Shown here: positions 27,533 to 36,201 of the stretch, one piece after another
Numbering within the stretch: position 1 is the stretch's first letter
Layout: every line of letters begins with the position of its first letter
Source: Draconibacterium sp.
GTDB lineage: Bacteria > Bacteroidota > Bacteroidia > Bacteroidales > Prolixibacteraceae
Assembly: GCA_016705335.1 (NCBI GenBank)
Contig: JADIYN010000038.1
Location: 1 to 63,538 of the forward strand
DNA length: 63,538 nt
Direction: 5' to 3'
The notes under the pieces: model-generated
Databases searched by the model: none
What the model saw: the letters and a program-made list of their open reading frames with translations, nothing else
Told to the model about the DNA's origin: nothing
Program-made: the position numbers and the translations under genes

Positions 27533-29305
27533 ATGATTAGGAATAACAATTTTAGAAAATCGAGCCAATTTTTAATGCCTGCTTCAAAACCCATTGAAGT
27601 GAAAGAAAAATATGGATTATACCCAACACACTCAGCTGGCGAAAACAAAATATTCGAAGGTTTTGAAAGCCTGGCAGTTGAAATACAAACTCACAAAACA
27701 GTAATAATCGATGGTTACATAGGTGTGTTTTTTGAAAATTTCAGAAGTCAGATTCAGAAATATTTTGATGAAATTGGATTGAAAGTAAATTGGATTGATT
27801 TTTCAGGTAATTTAAAACCGGAATCTGAAATCGATAATATGATCACCCCATTTCTGGGTGGTAATGACCCTGTTTTTGGAACACGAACAACTTTAGAATT
27901 AGTTGAATTCTTTCAGGCAGAAAAAATTCAGAATAAAAAACTGAAGAAGAATACTGACCTCAATATTGTTTACGGAATTGGGGCAAGTTTAACTAATGTT
28001 GAAGGGGTTTTAATCTATATTGATTTACCCAAAAACGAAATACAATTTCGGGCACGGGCGAGGTCAGTTAATAATTTGGGCGCATCAAAACCCGATGAAA
28101 TAAAACCCATGTACAAACGGTTCTATTTTGTCGATTGGGTAGTTTTGAATAAACACAAGCAAAGCATTTTACCCAAAATTGATATTGTGGTTGACGAACA
28201 GCGCCCCGATGAAATTACATGGATGAAAGGCAGTGATTTGCGAAAAGGGTTAAAAGAAATCAGCCAAAATGTTTTTCGTGTGCGCCCGTGGTTTGAACCA
28301 GGTGCCTGGGGCGGAACCTGGTGCTTTGCACACATTGACGAATTAAACAAAAATGTACCAAATTACGCCTGGTCGTTTGAACTGATTGTGCCTGAAAACG
28401 GTTTGGTTTTCGAAAGCTCGGGCTATCTTCTGGAAGTCTCTTTCGATTGTGTCATGTTTCAGGAAGGCGAATCAGTTTTGGGGGATGCTTTTGCAGCCTA
28501 CGGAACTGAATTCCCCATTCGATTCGATTTTCTTGACACTTTCGACGGGGGTAATCTTTCCATTCAGTGTCATCCTACAAAAAATTACACAAAACAATAT
28601 TTTAACGAAGATTTTACGCAGGAAGAAACCTACTACATTCTCGACACTAAGGAAGATGCCGATGTTTATCTTGGATTTCAGGAAGATATTCAGCCCGGTA
28701 AATTTGAACGGGCACTGATAAAAAGTTACCAGGATTCAGAAGAAATTGATATTTCAAAATATGTACAAAAATTTACAGCTAAAAAGCATGATTTGTTTTT
28801 GATTCCCCCGGGAACAATTCACGGTTCGGGAAAGAACAACCTTGTACTCGAAATCAGCTCAACACCCTACATTTTTACATTTAAAATGTACGACTGGCTG
28901 CGGCTCGATTTGGATGGCAAACCACGCCCGATTAATATTCAGCGTGGAATGGATAACCTTTGTTTTGGCCGGAAAGGTGATTATGTAAAAGAGAAACTGA
29001 TTGCCAAACCTGTTGAAATTGAATCAGGAAAAGATTGGAAATTGTACCACTTGGCCACACACAAAAATCATTTGTACGATATACATAGGATTCATTTAAC
29101 TTCAGAAATAGAAATACTTACTGAAAACAAATGTCATGTTTTAAGTTTGGTTGAAGGGAAAAGCATCATTATTGAAACCATAAACGGGGTAAAACAACGT
29201 TTCAATTATGCCGAAACGTTTGTAATTCCGGCTGCCGCTGGTTCATATAAAATAATTAATGAATCAGAAGTTGAAATTATGGTAGTTAAAGCTTTTGTGA
29301 AATGA
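27533..29305 (+). CDS. Class I mannose-6-phosphate isomerase-like protein with N-terminal extension
   Basis: 590 aa, cytoplasmic (no signal). Residues from about 265 (RVRPWFEPGAWGGTWCFAH) form a cupin phosphomannose-isomerase domain: LSIQCHPTKNYTKQYFNE gives the QxH metal motif, and HDLFLIPPGTIHGSGKNNLVLEIS gives the second cupin strand with its His. The usual class I enzyme is about 320-390 aa. Here about 240 extra residues precede it (VIIDGYIGVFFENFRSQIQKYFDEIG, MITPFLGGNDPVFGTRTT, NIVYGIGASLTNVEGVLIYIDLPKNEIQFRARA). That part looks like a nucleoside-kinase-type alpha/beta domain without a convincing P-loop. Isomerisation of mannose-6-P to fructose-6-P would complete use of mannose freed by the locus. 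Confidence 0.8.
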   Translation: MIRNNNFRKSSQFLMPASKPIEVKEKYGLYPTHSAGENKIFEGFESLAVEIQTHKTVIIDGYIGVFFENFRSQIQKYFDEIGLKVNWIDFSGNLKPESEIDNMITPFLGGNDPVFGTRTTLELVEFFQAEKIQNKKLKKNTDLNIVYGIGASLTNVEGVLIYIDLPKNEIQFRARARSVNNLGASKPDEIKPMYKRFYFVDWVVLNKHKQSILPKIDIVVDEQRPDEITWMKGSDLRKGLKEISQNVFRVRPWFEPGAWGGTWCFAHIDELNKNVPNYAWSFELIVPENGLVFESSGYLLEVSFDCVMFQEGESVLGDAFAAYGTEFPIRFDFLDTFDGGNLSIQCHPTKNYTKQYFNEDFTQEETYYILDTKEDADVYLGFQEDIQPGKFERALIKSYQDSEEIDISKYVQKFTAKKHDLFLIPPGTIHGSGKNNLVLEISSTPYIFTFKMYDWLRLDLDGKPRPINIQRGMDNLCFGRKGDYVKEKLIAKPVEIESGKDWKLYHLATHKNHLYDIHRIHLTSEIEILTENKCHVLSLVEGKSIIIETINGVKQRFNYAETFVIPAAAGSYKIINESEVEIMVVKAFVK

Positions 29306-29308
29306 AAA

Positions 29309-29358
29309 GCCAAGACTTGTCAGCGTGCCCCCGATGGCTATCGGGGCTGACAACGTCA
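29309..29358. repeat. Dispersed palindromic repeat, copy C (inverted relative to copy A)
   Basis: GACTTGTCAGCGTGCCCC...ATCGGGGCTGACAACG is the reverse complement of the first 40 bases of the repeat at 19087, with the CCCCGAT-GGCT-ATCGGGG hairpin at 29329-29346. It starts a few bases after the isomerase stop. Confidence 0.65.
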
Positions 29359-29402
29359 AACAAATCCGAATCAATCTGTTACAAAGAAAAAATATCATAA
29401 CA

Positions 29403-30698
29403 ATGAAAAAAATATTCCTGTTTGTTCTACCTGTTTTCCTGTTATCCTGCGCAACAAAAATTGACAGCAAAAAAGAACTTACCACCAAGATCCTCTCCGA
29501 CACAACCATGCAAAAAGTGGATGAAATGGCACGAAATCTCATGAAAAAAGGATTTTATGCCGGCTCGGGTTATCAAATGGTTTGGGCCCGCGATTTAAAA
29601 ACTTTTATAGAATTGTCATGCGAAGAATATGATACAAAAATTATTCGCGAAAACCTGCTGATGTTTTTTCATTTTCAGCAGGAAAACGGCGAACTGCTTG
29701 ATGGTTATGTTCCGCGCGAAGCCTTTACCTGGGGTGACCCGAACACATACGAATCGGCAACTGCTCCAGGCCATATCGGATTTAAAAATACAGTGGAAAC
29801 CGATCAGGAAACTTCGCTTATTCAGGCTATTTCAAAGTATATTTCAAAAACCGGAGATAGCAGTATTCTCAACGAAATTGTGGCTGGTAAAACTGTTTAT
29901 GAGAGGTTGGTTTTTGCTATCGAATATTTGCTAAGCGAACGTTATTCTGAAAAATACGGACTGATAACCGGCGCAACAACTTTCGACTGGGGCGATGTTC
30001 AGGTTGAAGGTGGCGCTGTTGTTGACGTGGACTCACTCACCCACTGGAGCATTGATATTTACGATAATGCAATGTTTGCAATTGCTTTAAAGGATATGGA
30101 AACCCTGGCCACAGATCAGGCAGATAAAGAACGATGGAACAGTTTGCACGCACAGATTCACAACAATGCAAAAAAATATTTGTGGGACACTGAAAAAAAT
30201 AAATTCATTCCACATCTTTATATTGATGGATCGCCGTTTCCTGGTGATTTCGATGAAAACACAATTCATTATCATGGTGGAACTGCTGTTGCAATTGAAG
30301 CCGGATTTTTAAACAAAGATGAAATTGCAGCAGTTTTGGCACAAATGAAAGAAAATGTAAAACTTTCCGGTGCCCCTTCCATCGGGTTAACTGTTTATCC
30401 ACCATATCCAAAAGAGGTTTTGGGGAAAAATATTTCGGCACCGTACGATTACCAAAACGGTGGCGACTGGACCTGGTTTGGTGGTCGCATGATTCAGCAG
30501 TTAATTGCAAATGATTTTGTTGAAGAAGCGTACGAACTGACGCAACCCATGTTTAACCGGGTGGTAAAAAACGGTGATTTTTACGAATGGTACAAAATTG
30601 ACGGAACTCCGGCCGGTTCGGCAGAATTTAAAGGTTCGGCTGGAGTACTTGCAAAGTCAATTGAAATGTTTAGAGACTGGGCAGAAAAAAACAAGTAA
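29403..30698 (+). CDS. Six-hairpin glycosidase-like lipoprotein (paralogue 2)
   Basis: 431 aa starting at the ATG at 29403, chosen because it gives a clean lipoprotein signal (MKKIFLFVLPVFLLSCATK); an in-frame start 78 bp upstream would bury it. It is intact and aligns along its length with the broken gene at 21940-23229. Shared blocks are VWARDLKTFIELS, KNTVETDQETSLIQAISKY, YGLITGATTFDWGDVQ, DIYDNAMFAIAL, GSPFPGDFDENTIHYHGGTAVAIEAGF and YQNGGDWTWFGGRMIQQLI. The repeated alpha-helical pattern fits an (alpha/alpha)6 glycosidase. The paired Asp/Glu in WARD and DWGD are candidate catalytic acids. Family and linkage are not recognised. It serves as the reference for what the damaged paralogue should look like. 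Confidence 0.78.
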   Translation: MKKIFLFVLPVFLLSCATKIDSKKELTTKILSDTTMQKVDEMARNLMKKGFYAGSGYQMVWARDLKTFIELSCEEYDTKIIRENLLMFFHFQQENGELLDGYVPREAFTWGDPNTYESATAPGHIGFKNTVETDQETSLIQAISKYISKTGDSSILNEIVAGKTVYERLVFAIEYLLSERYSEKYGLITGATTFDWGDVQVEGGAVVDVDSLTHWSIDIYDNAMFAIALKDMETLATDQADKERWNSLHAQIHNNAKKYLWDTEKNKFIPHLYIDGSPFPGDFDENTIHYHGGTAVAIEAGFLNKDEIAAVLAQMKENVKLSGAPSIGLTVYPPYPKEVLGKNISAPYDYQNGGDWTWFGGRMIQQLIANDFVEEAYELTQPMFNRVVKNGDFYEWYKIDGTPAGSAEFKGSAGVLAKSIEMFRDWAEKNK

Positions 30699-30708
30699 AA
30701 CAAATGTT

Positions 30709-33700
30709 ATGAAGGCTAAAATTCTGATTTCATTGTTCATCATTGCTGTATTCCTGGAATCTTGTTCAAACGGAAATAAAACAATCTGGCAAATTGGTGA
30801 GTCTGACAACAGTTCTGCTGAATTTGCCCTGGCGCCCAACGTCTATCAAAATTTTATTGAAAATGATTTTGGCTGGGAAGACCGTTATTTTCTTATCGGA
30901 ACTTCAAATCCGAAAACTGATTGGCCTTACGTTTTGCCCGGTCCAAGCGACCAGTGGGGCGGAACGTGGGGAACTTCGGGCTGGCGGTCGCACACTTTAA
31001 CTGTTTTGTTTGGTGTGGAAAAATTGCCATCGAAAGGAGATTGGAAACTTATTGTCGATATTCAGGATTGCAATGCCGATGATTTACCTGTTTTTAAGAC
31101 TACCATTAACGGGAAATCGTGGAAATATCAGTTGCCCAAAGGTTCCGGAAAAAATACAATAAATGGCGAAACGATTGATTCATCGCAATATTTAATTGAA
31201 ATTCCAATCCCCGCAGGTTTGATAAAAAAAGGTGGTAACGAAATCGTATTTACAACTATTCAGGGTTCGTGGCTGCTTTTTGACCAAATCAGGCTCGAAG
31301 GACCTTCAAACACAAAACTGATTGACAATAATCCTGTTTTCTTGCGCAATATTTCTGCAGCAAATTACAAAACTGAAACTGAAAACGAGGTTGCTCAACC
31401 GCTACTTGTCGATGTTGAATATCTTACAGGAACACCTGAACTGAAAGTGATTCTGGACGGAAATAGCATTTTAACTGAAAAAGTTGAAACGGGTCGCTAC
31501 ATTTTTGAAGCGCCAATGCCGGCAGTTACTTCCCAAATAAAAAGCAAGTACGAAATTTGGGTTGATGGAATCAAGATCCAATCGGGAAAAGTTGAGCGCA
31601 GTCCTCAAAAACCAATAACACCGGCAGAGTATGCCGATACAAAAATGGGCTCGGCTCATTCACGCTGGATGATTGCGCCCGGTCCGTGGATGCCATTTAG
31701 CATGGTAAAACTCAGTCCCGATAATCAGAATGGCGGCTGGCAGGCGGGATACGACCCCATTTTCGAAACAGTTGGCGGTTTTAGCCACATTCACGAATGG
31801 ACGATGGCCGGACTGAGTATAATGCCCACCAACGGAAAATTAATTACAGAAGTTGGAGATGAAAAAAGGCCTGATGAAGGTTATCGGTCGCAAATAAATA
31901 AAGAAACTGAAGAAGCGCCAATTGGATATTACAAAGCTGAACTCACAGATTACGAAATTACGGCCGAACTAACTGCTACAACAAGATGTGGATTTCAGCG
32001 CTACACTTTTCCAAAGGATAAAGCTGGTTCACGGATTCTCATCGATCTTCAAAATCCTGCAGAGTATGGTTATAATCTTGAGGAAGTTTACATTGAAAAA
32101 ATCAACCAAAACAGGATTGAGGGTTTTAGTAAACAACTTTCCCCAAATACCTGGTCGGGTGGAATTTCGCAGGAATACACAGTTCATTTTGTAGTTGAAT
32201 TTGATCAACCCATAAAAAACTTTGGCGTTTGGACAGAGAACGGCGTTCAGCAAAATGTAAATATGCTGAAAACAAATAAAACCGCTGATGCAGGCGCTTT
32301 TGCTGAATTTGATACCGAAGACAATCAAACCGTTCAGGTTCGGACAGCAATTTCGTATGTAAGTATCGAAAATGCTGATTTGAATTTAGAAACTGAAATT
32401 GTCAAACCTTTTGACTGGGATTTTGAGGCAGTCAGGAAAAACAACCTCGAAACCTGGAACAATATTTTTAATCGCGTACAAATTTCGAGCAATGACAAAC
32501 GCGAAAAAATGCGTTTTTATACAAATATGTACCGGGCGCTTTGCAGCCGCAATACGTTTAGCGATGTTGACGGAAAATGGGTTGATGCCGATGAAAAGAT
32601 CCGTCAACTTGAAGATCCTTTCTCACCTGCACTTGGTTGCGATGCTTTCTGGAATACCTTCTGGAACCTCAACCAGTTCTGGAATTTGGTAACTCCTGAA
32701 TGGAGCAACCGCTGGGTAAAATCGCAGCTGGCGATGTACGATGCCGGTGGCTGGCTGGCAAAAGGTCCGGCCGGTATGGAATACATTCCGGTGATGGTTG
32801 CCGAGCACGAAATCCCTTTGATAGTTGGCGCCTACCAAATGGGGATTCGGGATTATGATGTGGAAAAGGCTTTTGAAGCTGTGAAAAAATGCAAACCACT
32901 CCGGCTCGCGAGGTGGGTGGCGGTTTTGCAGGAAACCGTGATTTGATTCCTTACCTGAAATACCATTATGTTCCATATGATTTGGGACGTTTTTCGAATT
33001 CACTTGAGTATGCTTTTGACGACTGGACAGTTTCGCAGTTTGCCAAATCGTTGGGAAAAGAGTCGGATTACCGCACATTTTCTGAACGTGGATCGTACTG
33101 GCGAAACGTAATTGATACAGAAACCGGTTATGCACGAATGAAAGATTCAAAAGGCATCTGGCTTGCTGATTTCGATCCGTACAAATCAGGTGCAAACCAC
33201 CATTATGTTGAAGGAAACGCATGGCAACTTACTTTTTTTGTACCGCAGGACGTGCCCGCTTTGGCCGAAACAATAGGGAAAGACCGGTTTATTGAGCGTT
33301 TGGAATGGGGATTTGAAGAGAGCGACAAAACCCGGTATAATGGTAAAAACGATCAGTACTGGAACTACCCGGTTATCCAGGGAAACCAGCAATCGATGCA
33401 CTTTGCCTGGTTGTTTAACTGGGTTGGGAAACCCTGGCTAACACAAAAATGGAGTCGTGCAATTATGGATCGGTATTATGGTTACGGCCTTGCAAATGCT
33501 TATTTGGGTGATGAAGATCAGGGGCAAATGAGCGCATGGTTTATAATGAGTGCGCTGGGATTGTTTCAAACTGATGGTGGTTGCCGGGCAGAACCGGTTT
33601 ATGAAATTGGCAGCCCGATTTTCGAAAAAGTTACAATTGATTTGGGGGAAAGATTTGGCCGGGGAAAAACTTTTTCAATAGAAGCCAAAAACAGCTCACG

Positions 33701-33845
33701 ATTAAATAAATATGTGCAGTCGGCAAAATTGAATGGCAATGTTTTAACCGATTTTAAATTCCCTGCATCTGAGTTGCTAAAAGGAGGAAAACTTGAACTT
33801 GAAATGGGCGCTGAACCAAATGAACACTGGGGAATTCAGGATTAA
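30709..33845 (+). CDS. GH92 alpha-mannosidase with N-terminal carbohydrate-binding-like domain, frameshifted
   Basis: About 1045 aa after restoring one A in the run at 32884-32889; the frame then continues KMQTTPAREVGGGFAGNRDLIP. The ATG at 30709 gives a lipoprotein signal (MKAKILISLFIIAVFLESC). Residues about 35-205 (NDFGWEDRYFLIGTSNP, DWPYVLPGPSDQWGG, GNEIVFTTIQGSWLLFDQI) look like the beta-sandwich domain found at the end of family 4 polysaccharide lyases, an unusual partner for GH92. From about 305 (YADTKMGSAHSRWMIAPGPWMPFSMV) the GH92 domains follow, with EGNAWQLTF (E835) and LGDEDQGQMSAWFIMSALG (D935-D937). It is the last gene of the locus and is followed by a terminator. Confidence 0.88.
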
Positions 33846-33877
33846 ACTGCCGCAAAGAATAAAAAGTCCGGAATAAA

Positions 33878-33903
33878 AAAAGCGGTGGTTAACCACCGCT
33901 TTT
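33878..33903 (+). terminator. Terminator closing the glycan locus
   Basis: A perfect 26-bp palindrome (AAAAGCGGTGGTT followed by its reverse complement AACCACCGCTTTT) starts 33 bp after the GH92 stop, with A residues before and T/C after. The GC core of the stem is strong. It may work in both directions. Confidence 0.8.
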
Positions 33904-34140
33904 CCTTTCTAAAAACCAAACAATTAATTACTCCTTAAACCGAGTACTTACTGGTAACCAATCAATCCATTAAGCACTTGTCGAGTTTTTGTATGCATGG
34001 TTACGTTTGATTATGGAAAATGGTTTCGTTAATTTTTTTTAATTGCGACCAGTTTAAGCGGAAAAATGGTAAAAAATTTCAGTTTAAAGTTTGCCTGTAT
34101 CCCGTTTACCCATCCTTTGCAACGAGGAATAAACTGTTTC

Positions 34141-34160
34141 ACCCCGATAATTATCGGGGT
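34141..34160. repeat. CCCCGAT hairpin, isolated copy
   Basis: ACCCCGAT-AATT-ATCGGGGT is a perfect 20-bp palindrome of the same type as the hairpins at 19096, 29329 and 62645. It lies in the gene-free stretch 33904-34308, where I see nothing else apart from weak open frames. Confidence 0.6.
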
Positions 34161-34308
34161 GCAATGCAATGAATTATATCCTGATATAAATGTTCGTAAA
34201 ATTGCTATTTTTAAAACAAAAATGTCAGCCGACAACTACTTCATTAAAGACCAAAATGCCGTGTATTTCTTAACATTTACTGTTACTGGCTGGATTGAAT
34301 TATAAAAC

Positions 34309-34791
34309 ATGAAAAATTTAATCTTAATAGTGTTTATGGTGTTTTTTTATTTGGAATGCTTATGTCAGGAAAAAACAATAGCATGGCTTCCTGAACAATA
34401 TGTCAGTGCAATATTATCAAAAGACACATTAGCAAATATATATTTATCTCCATTTGAAGGATTTGAATTACACAATGGAGTTTTATATGTATTAACTTTT
34501 AGAGGAGAACTTAATCCTGTAAAAGCTAAAAAAATAGTAATAGATGGTAAAGATAAAGAATCAACTGCTGGATTTACACTATTTAGTTAATCTAAAATAT
34601 AACTCAAAAGGGTTGGCAGAAAAACTGTCCAAAGCGATAGTGTACATATCAAAAGTTAATGACAAATTGCTTTAGAAATTGTCAATGAAGAAAATATTGA
34701 GAAGATATTATTTATTGATAGAAGTTGTAATTATGAATTCATTAGTATTAACAAGGCAAAACAACAATTAATCGATTTGGTTGATGATTAA
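34309..34791 (+). pseudogene. Degraded small secreted protein gene, unknown function
   Basis: The frame from 34309 starts with a good signal peptide (MKNLILIVFMVFFYLECLCQ) and reads 93 residues to a stop at 34588. Coding-like sequence continues in other frames: VNLKYNSKGLAEKLSKAIVY, then after a second shift near 34670 LEIVNEENIEKILFIDR and a final stop at 34791. I read this as one protein of about 160 aa interrupted by at least two indels. I recognise no family. AT content and codon use differ from the hydrolase locus upstream. The gene is immediately followed by the first 175-bp repeat, as orphan immunity-type genes often are in Bacteroidota; that link is only suggestive. Confidence 0.45.
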
Positions 34792-34832
34792 TTCCCGTAA
34801 TTTTACCGATTGGAGTTTCTCAGTTGTCTCCG

Positions 34833-35006
34833 GCTGGCGCAGGTCTGTCTCGCCTCAGGCGAGATGTCTTGCTTTGCAAAAGCAAAAAATTAAATAAAAT
34901 TTATGATGGAAACATTCAGTCCAATTCGAAATTGCCGGCAGGAAATTGAATTTAATTCCAGTCTGTTGACTGGGGCACCGATTGCAAATCGGCACCAGCG
35001 GGGGAC
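34833..35006. repeat. 175-bp direct repeat, copy 1
   Basis: Begins GCTGGCGCAGGTCTGTCTCG and ends CACCAGCGGGGGAC, with internal palindromes TCTCGCCTCAGGCGAGA and TTGCTTTGCAAAAGCAA and the ACCGATTGCAAATCGG hairpin. A copy with roughly 85 percent identity by eye lies at 35519-35693 in the same orientation. The two enclose the small membrane-protein gene at 35110-35465. Confidence 0.8.
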
Positions 35007-35109
35007 AATTTTATATATCACAATGGACATTATAAGGAATGGGATATGGAATTGATATAGGTACTGGTAGTTGAATAACCTATACCAGGCTTTATAAATT
35101 ATATGAAAG

Positions 35110-35465
35110 ATGACAACAATTAAGAAAATATGGAGAGTACTTTATATAGTGGGGATAATTGGAGTAATTATCTTCATTGTAAGTCAACCATCTGATGATG
35201 AAATATGTATTCAACAGTACAAAAAGAAAAAGGGATTTACTACAATGGAGTTGTAACCAAAAAATTTATTAATTCGGAAGAGCATAACTATAAAACCGTA
35301 TTGCTAAATAATGGACAAGAACTATGGATGAATTGGGATTTAAGTGGCTTATATGAGTTTATTGAGATTAACGATAGCATTATGAAAAATTCAGGCAGCT
35401 ATGCTGTTAAGGTTTACAGAGACTCATTGGAATATATTTATGTGATTGATTATGGTTGTGAGTAA
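35110..35465 (+). CDS. Small membrane-anchored protein of unknown function, frameshifted
   Basis: About 118 aa after restoring one A in the run at 35221-35225, which joins MTTIKKIWRVLYIVGIIGVIIFIVSQ...CIQQYKK to EKGIYYNGVVTKKFINSEEHNYKTV. One N-terminal transmembrane helix (about 8-26) is followed by a small all-beta domain with VLLNNGQELWMNWDLSGLYEFIEINDSIMK and a CE ending. Domain size and the phrase GIYYNGVVTKKF resemble small exported beta-barrel proteins of unknown function common in Bacteroidota. It lies between the two 175-bp repeats, as a cassette. An immunity role is possible but not shown. Confidence 0.55.
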
Positions 35466-35518
35466 TCTATCCCACGATAAAGACGATTGGAATTACCCCA
35501 TTAACCAGCGAATCTCTC

Positions 35519-35693
35519 GCTGGCAAGGGTCTGTCTCGCGTCAGACGAGATTTCTTGCTTTGCAAAAGCAAGAAATTAATGAAAATTTATGATGGAAACA
35601 TTCAGTCCAATTCATATTTGCTGGCAGGGAATTGAATTAAATTCCAGTTTGTTAACTGGGGAACCGATTGCAAATCGGCACCAGCGGGGGGAG
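35519..35693. repeat. 175-bp direct repeat, copy 2
   Basis: Same orientation and order of blocks as copy 1: GGTCTGTCTCG, TTGCTTTGCAAAAGCAA, TTTATGATGGAAACATTCAG, CCGATTGCAAATCGGCACC and AGCGGGG. It differs by scattered substitutions and small indels, so the duplication is not recent. It is preceded by a short hairpin CCAGCG-N7-CGCTGG at 35506-35524. Confidence 0.8.
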
Positions 35694-35721
35694 TCTTTAA
35701 ACTTAACAGCGTTAACTTAAA

Positions 35722-35753
35722 AAAGGGATACAAATTAATTTTTGCATCCCTTT
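35722..35753. terminator. Terminator-like hairpin in the accessory island
   Basis: AAAGGGATACAAA (35722-35734) pairs with TTTGCATCCCTTT (35741-35753) with one G-T wobble and a 6-base loop. It follows the second 175-bp repeat. The stem is AT-rich, so strength is uncertain. Confidence 0.4.
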
Positions 35754-35871
35754 CAATTTTCTGGTTGACCCAAACGGAGAAGTATCGAACTTTTTAGCTA
35801 AAGATCATGAGGCAGTATTTAATTTTAGGAATGTTGAAAAACAGAAAAAAACTCAGATTATAAAAAGGTAA
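35749..35871 (+). pseudogene. Short protein scrap ending, RHS-toxin-like DPNGE motif
   Basis: An open stretch without a start codon reads PFNFLVDPNGEVSNFLAK and continues to a TAA at 35869. A V-D-P-N-G-E turn just before a variable tail is typical of the junction between RHS/YD-repeat core and toxin tip in Bacteroidota polymorphic toxins. Only about 40 residues remain, so this is weak evidence for toxin debris. From here to 36201 I find no convincing gene. Confidence 0.25.
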
Positions 35872-36201
35872 CTTCTTCTTTTTGCAATTACAGATTTGAA
35901 TAATGAACCAGTTTTGTACGTGGAAGTATAACGTTAATATTGTTGTTTCAAGAATAAGTATATTTGTGAAATGGCTGTCATCTCAAGGGACATTGAGATA
36001 AAATAAGACTTAATTCAGAGGCTGGACAAATGTTTATGCTGTTCGATGGGAAAAGTAGGACGATGAGGATACTTGCCAGCAAATAAAGTTGATTGGCCTG
36101 ATTACAATAAACATAAAGGCGAAGGGAGGAACTTTTATGGAGTATAAAAACAAGGAGTATTTCCCAAACAAAAACGATATTATAACAAACTGCTAAAATA
36201 G

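Noticed and set aside
27533..28300. A uridine-kinase domain in the isomerase-like protein
   Set aside because: No GxxxxGK[ST] P-loop is visible, so kinase function is not claimed; only a general alpha/beta resemblance is noted.
34833..35693. Integron attC sites or a CRISPR array
   Set aside because: Only two copies, 175 bp each, at a distance of about 690 bp, with no short regular spacers, no cas genes and no integrase.
36001..36201. A further small gene before the AlbA_2-like protein (MEYKNKEYFPNKND)
   Set aside because: About 19 residues only; flanking sequence shows broken scraps in several frames with no consistent reading.
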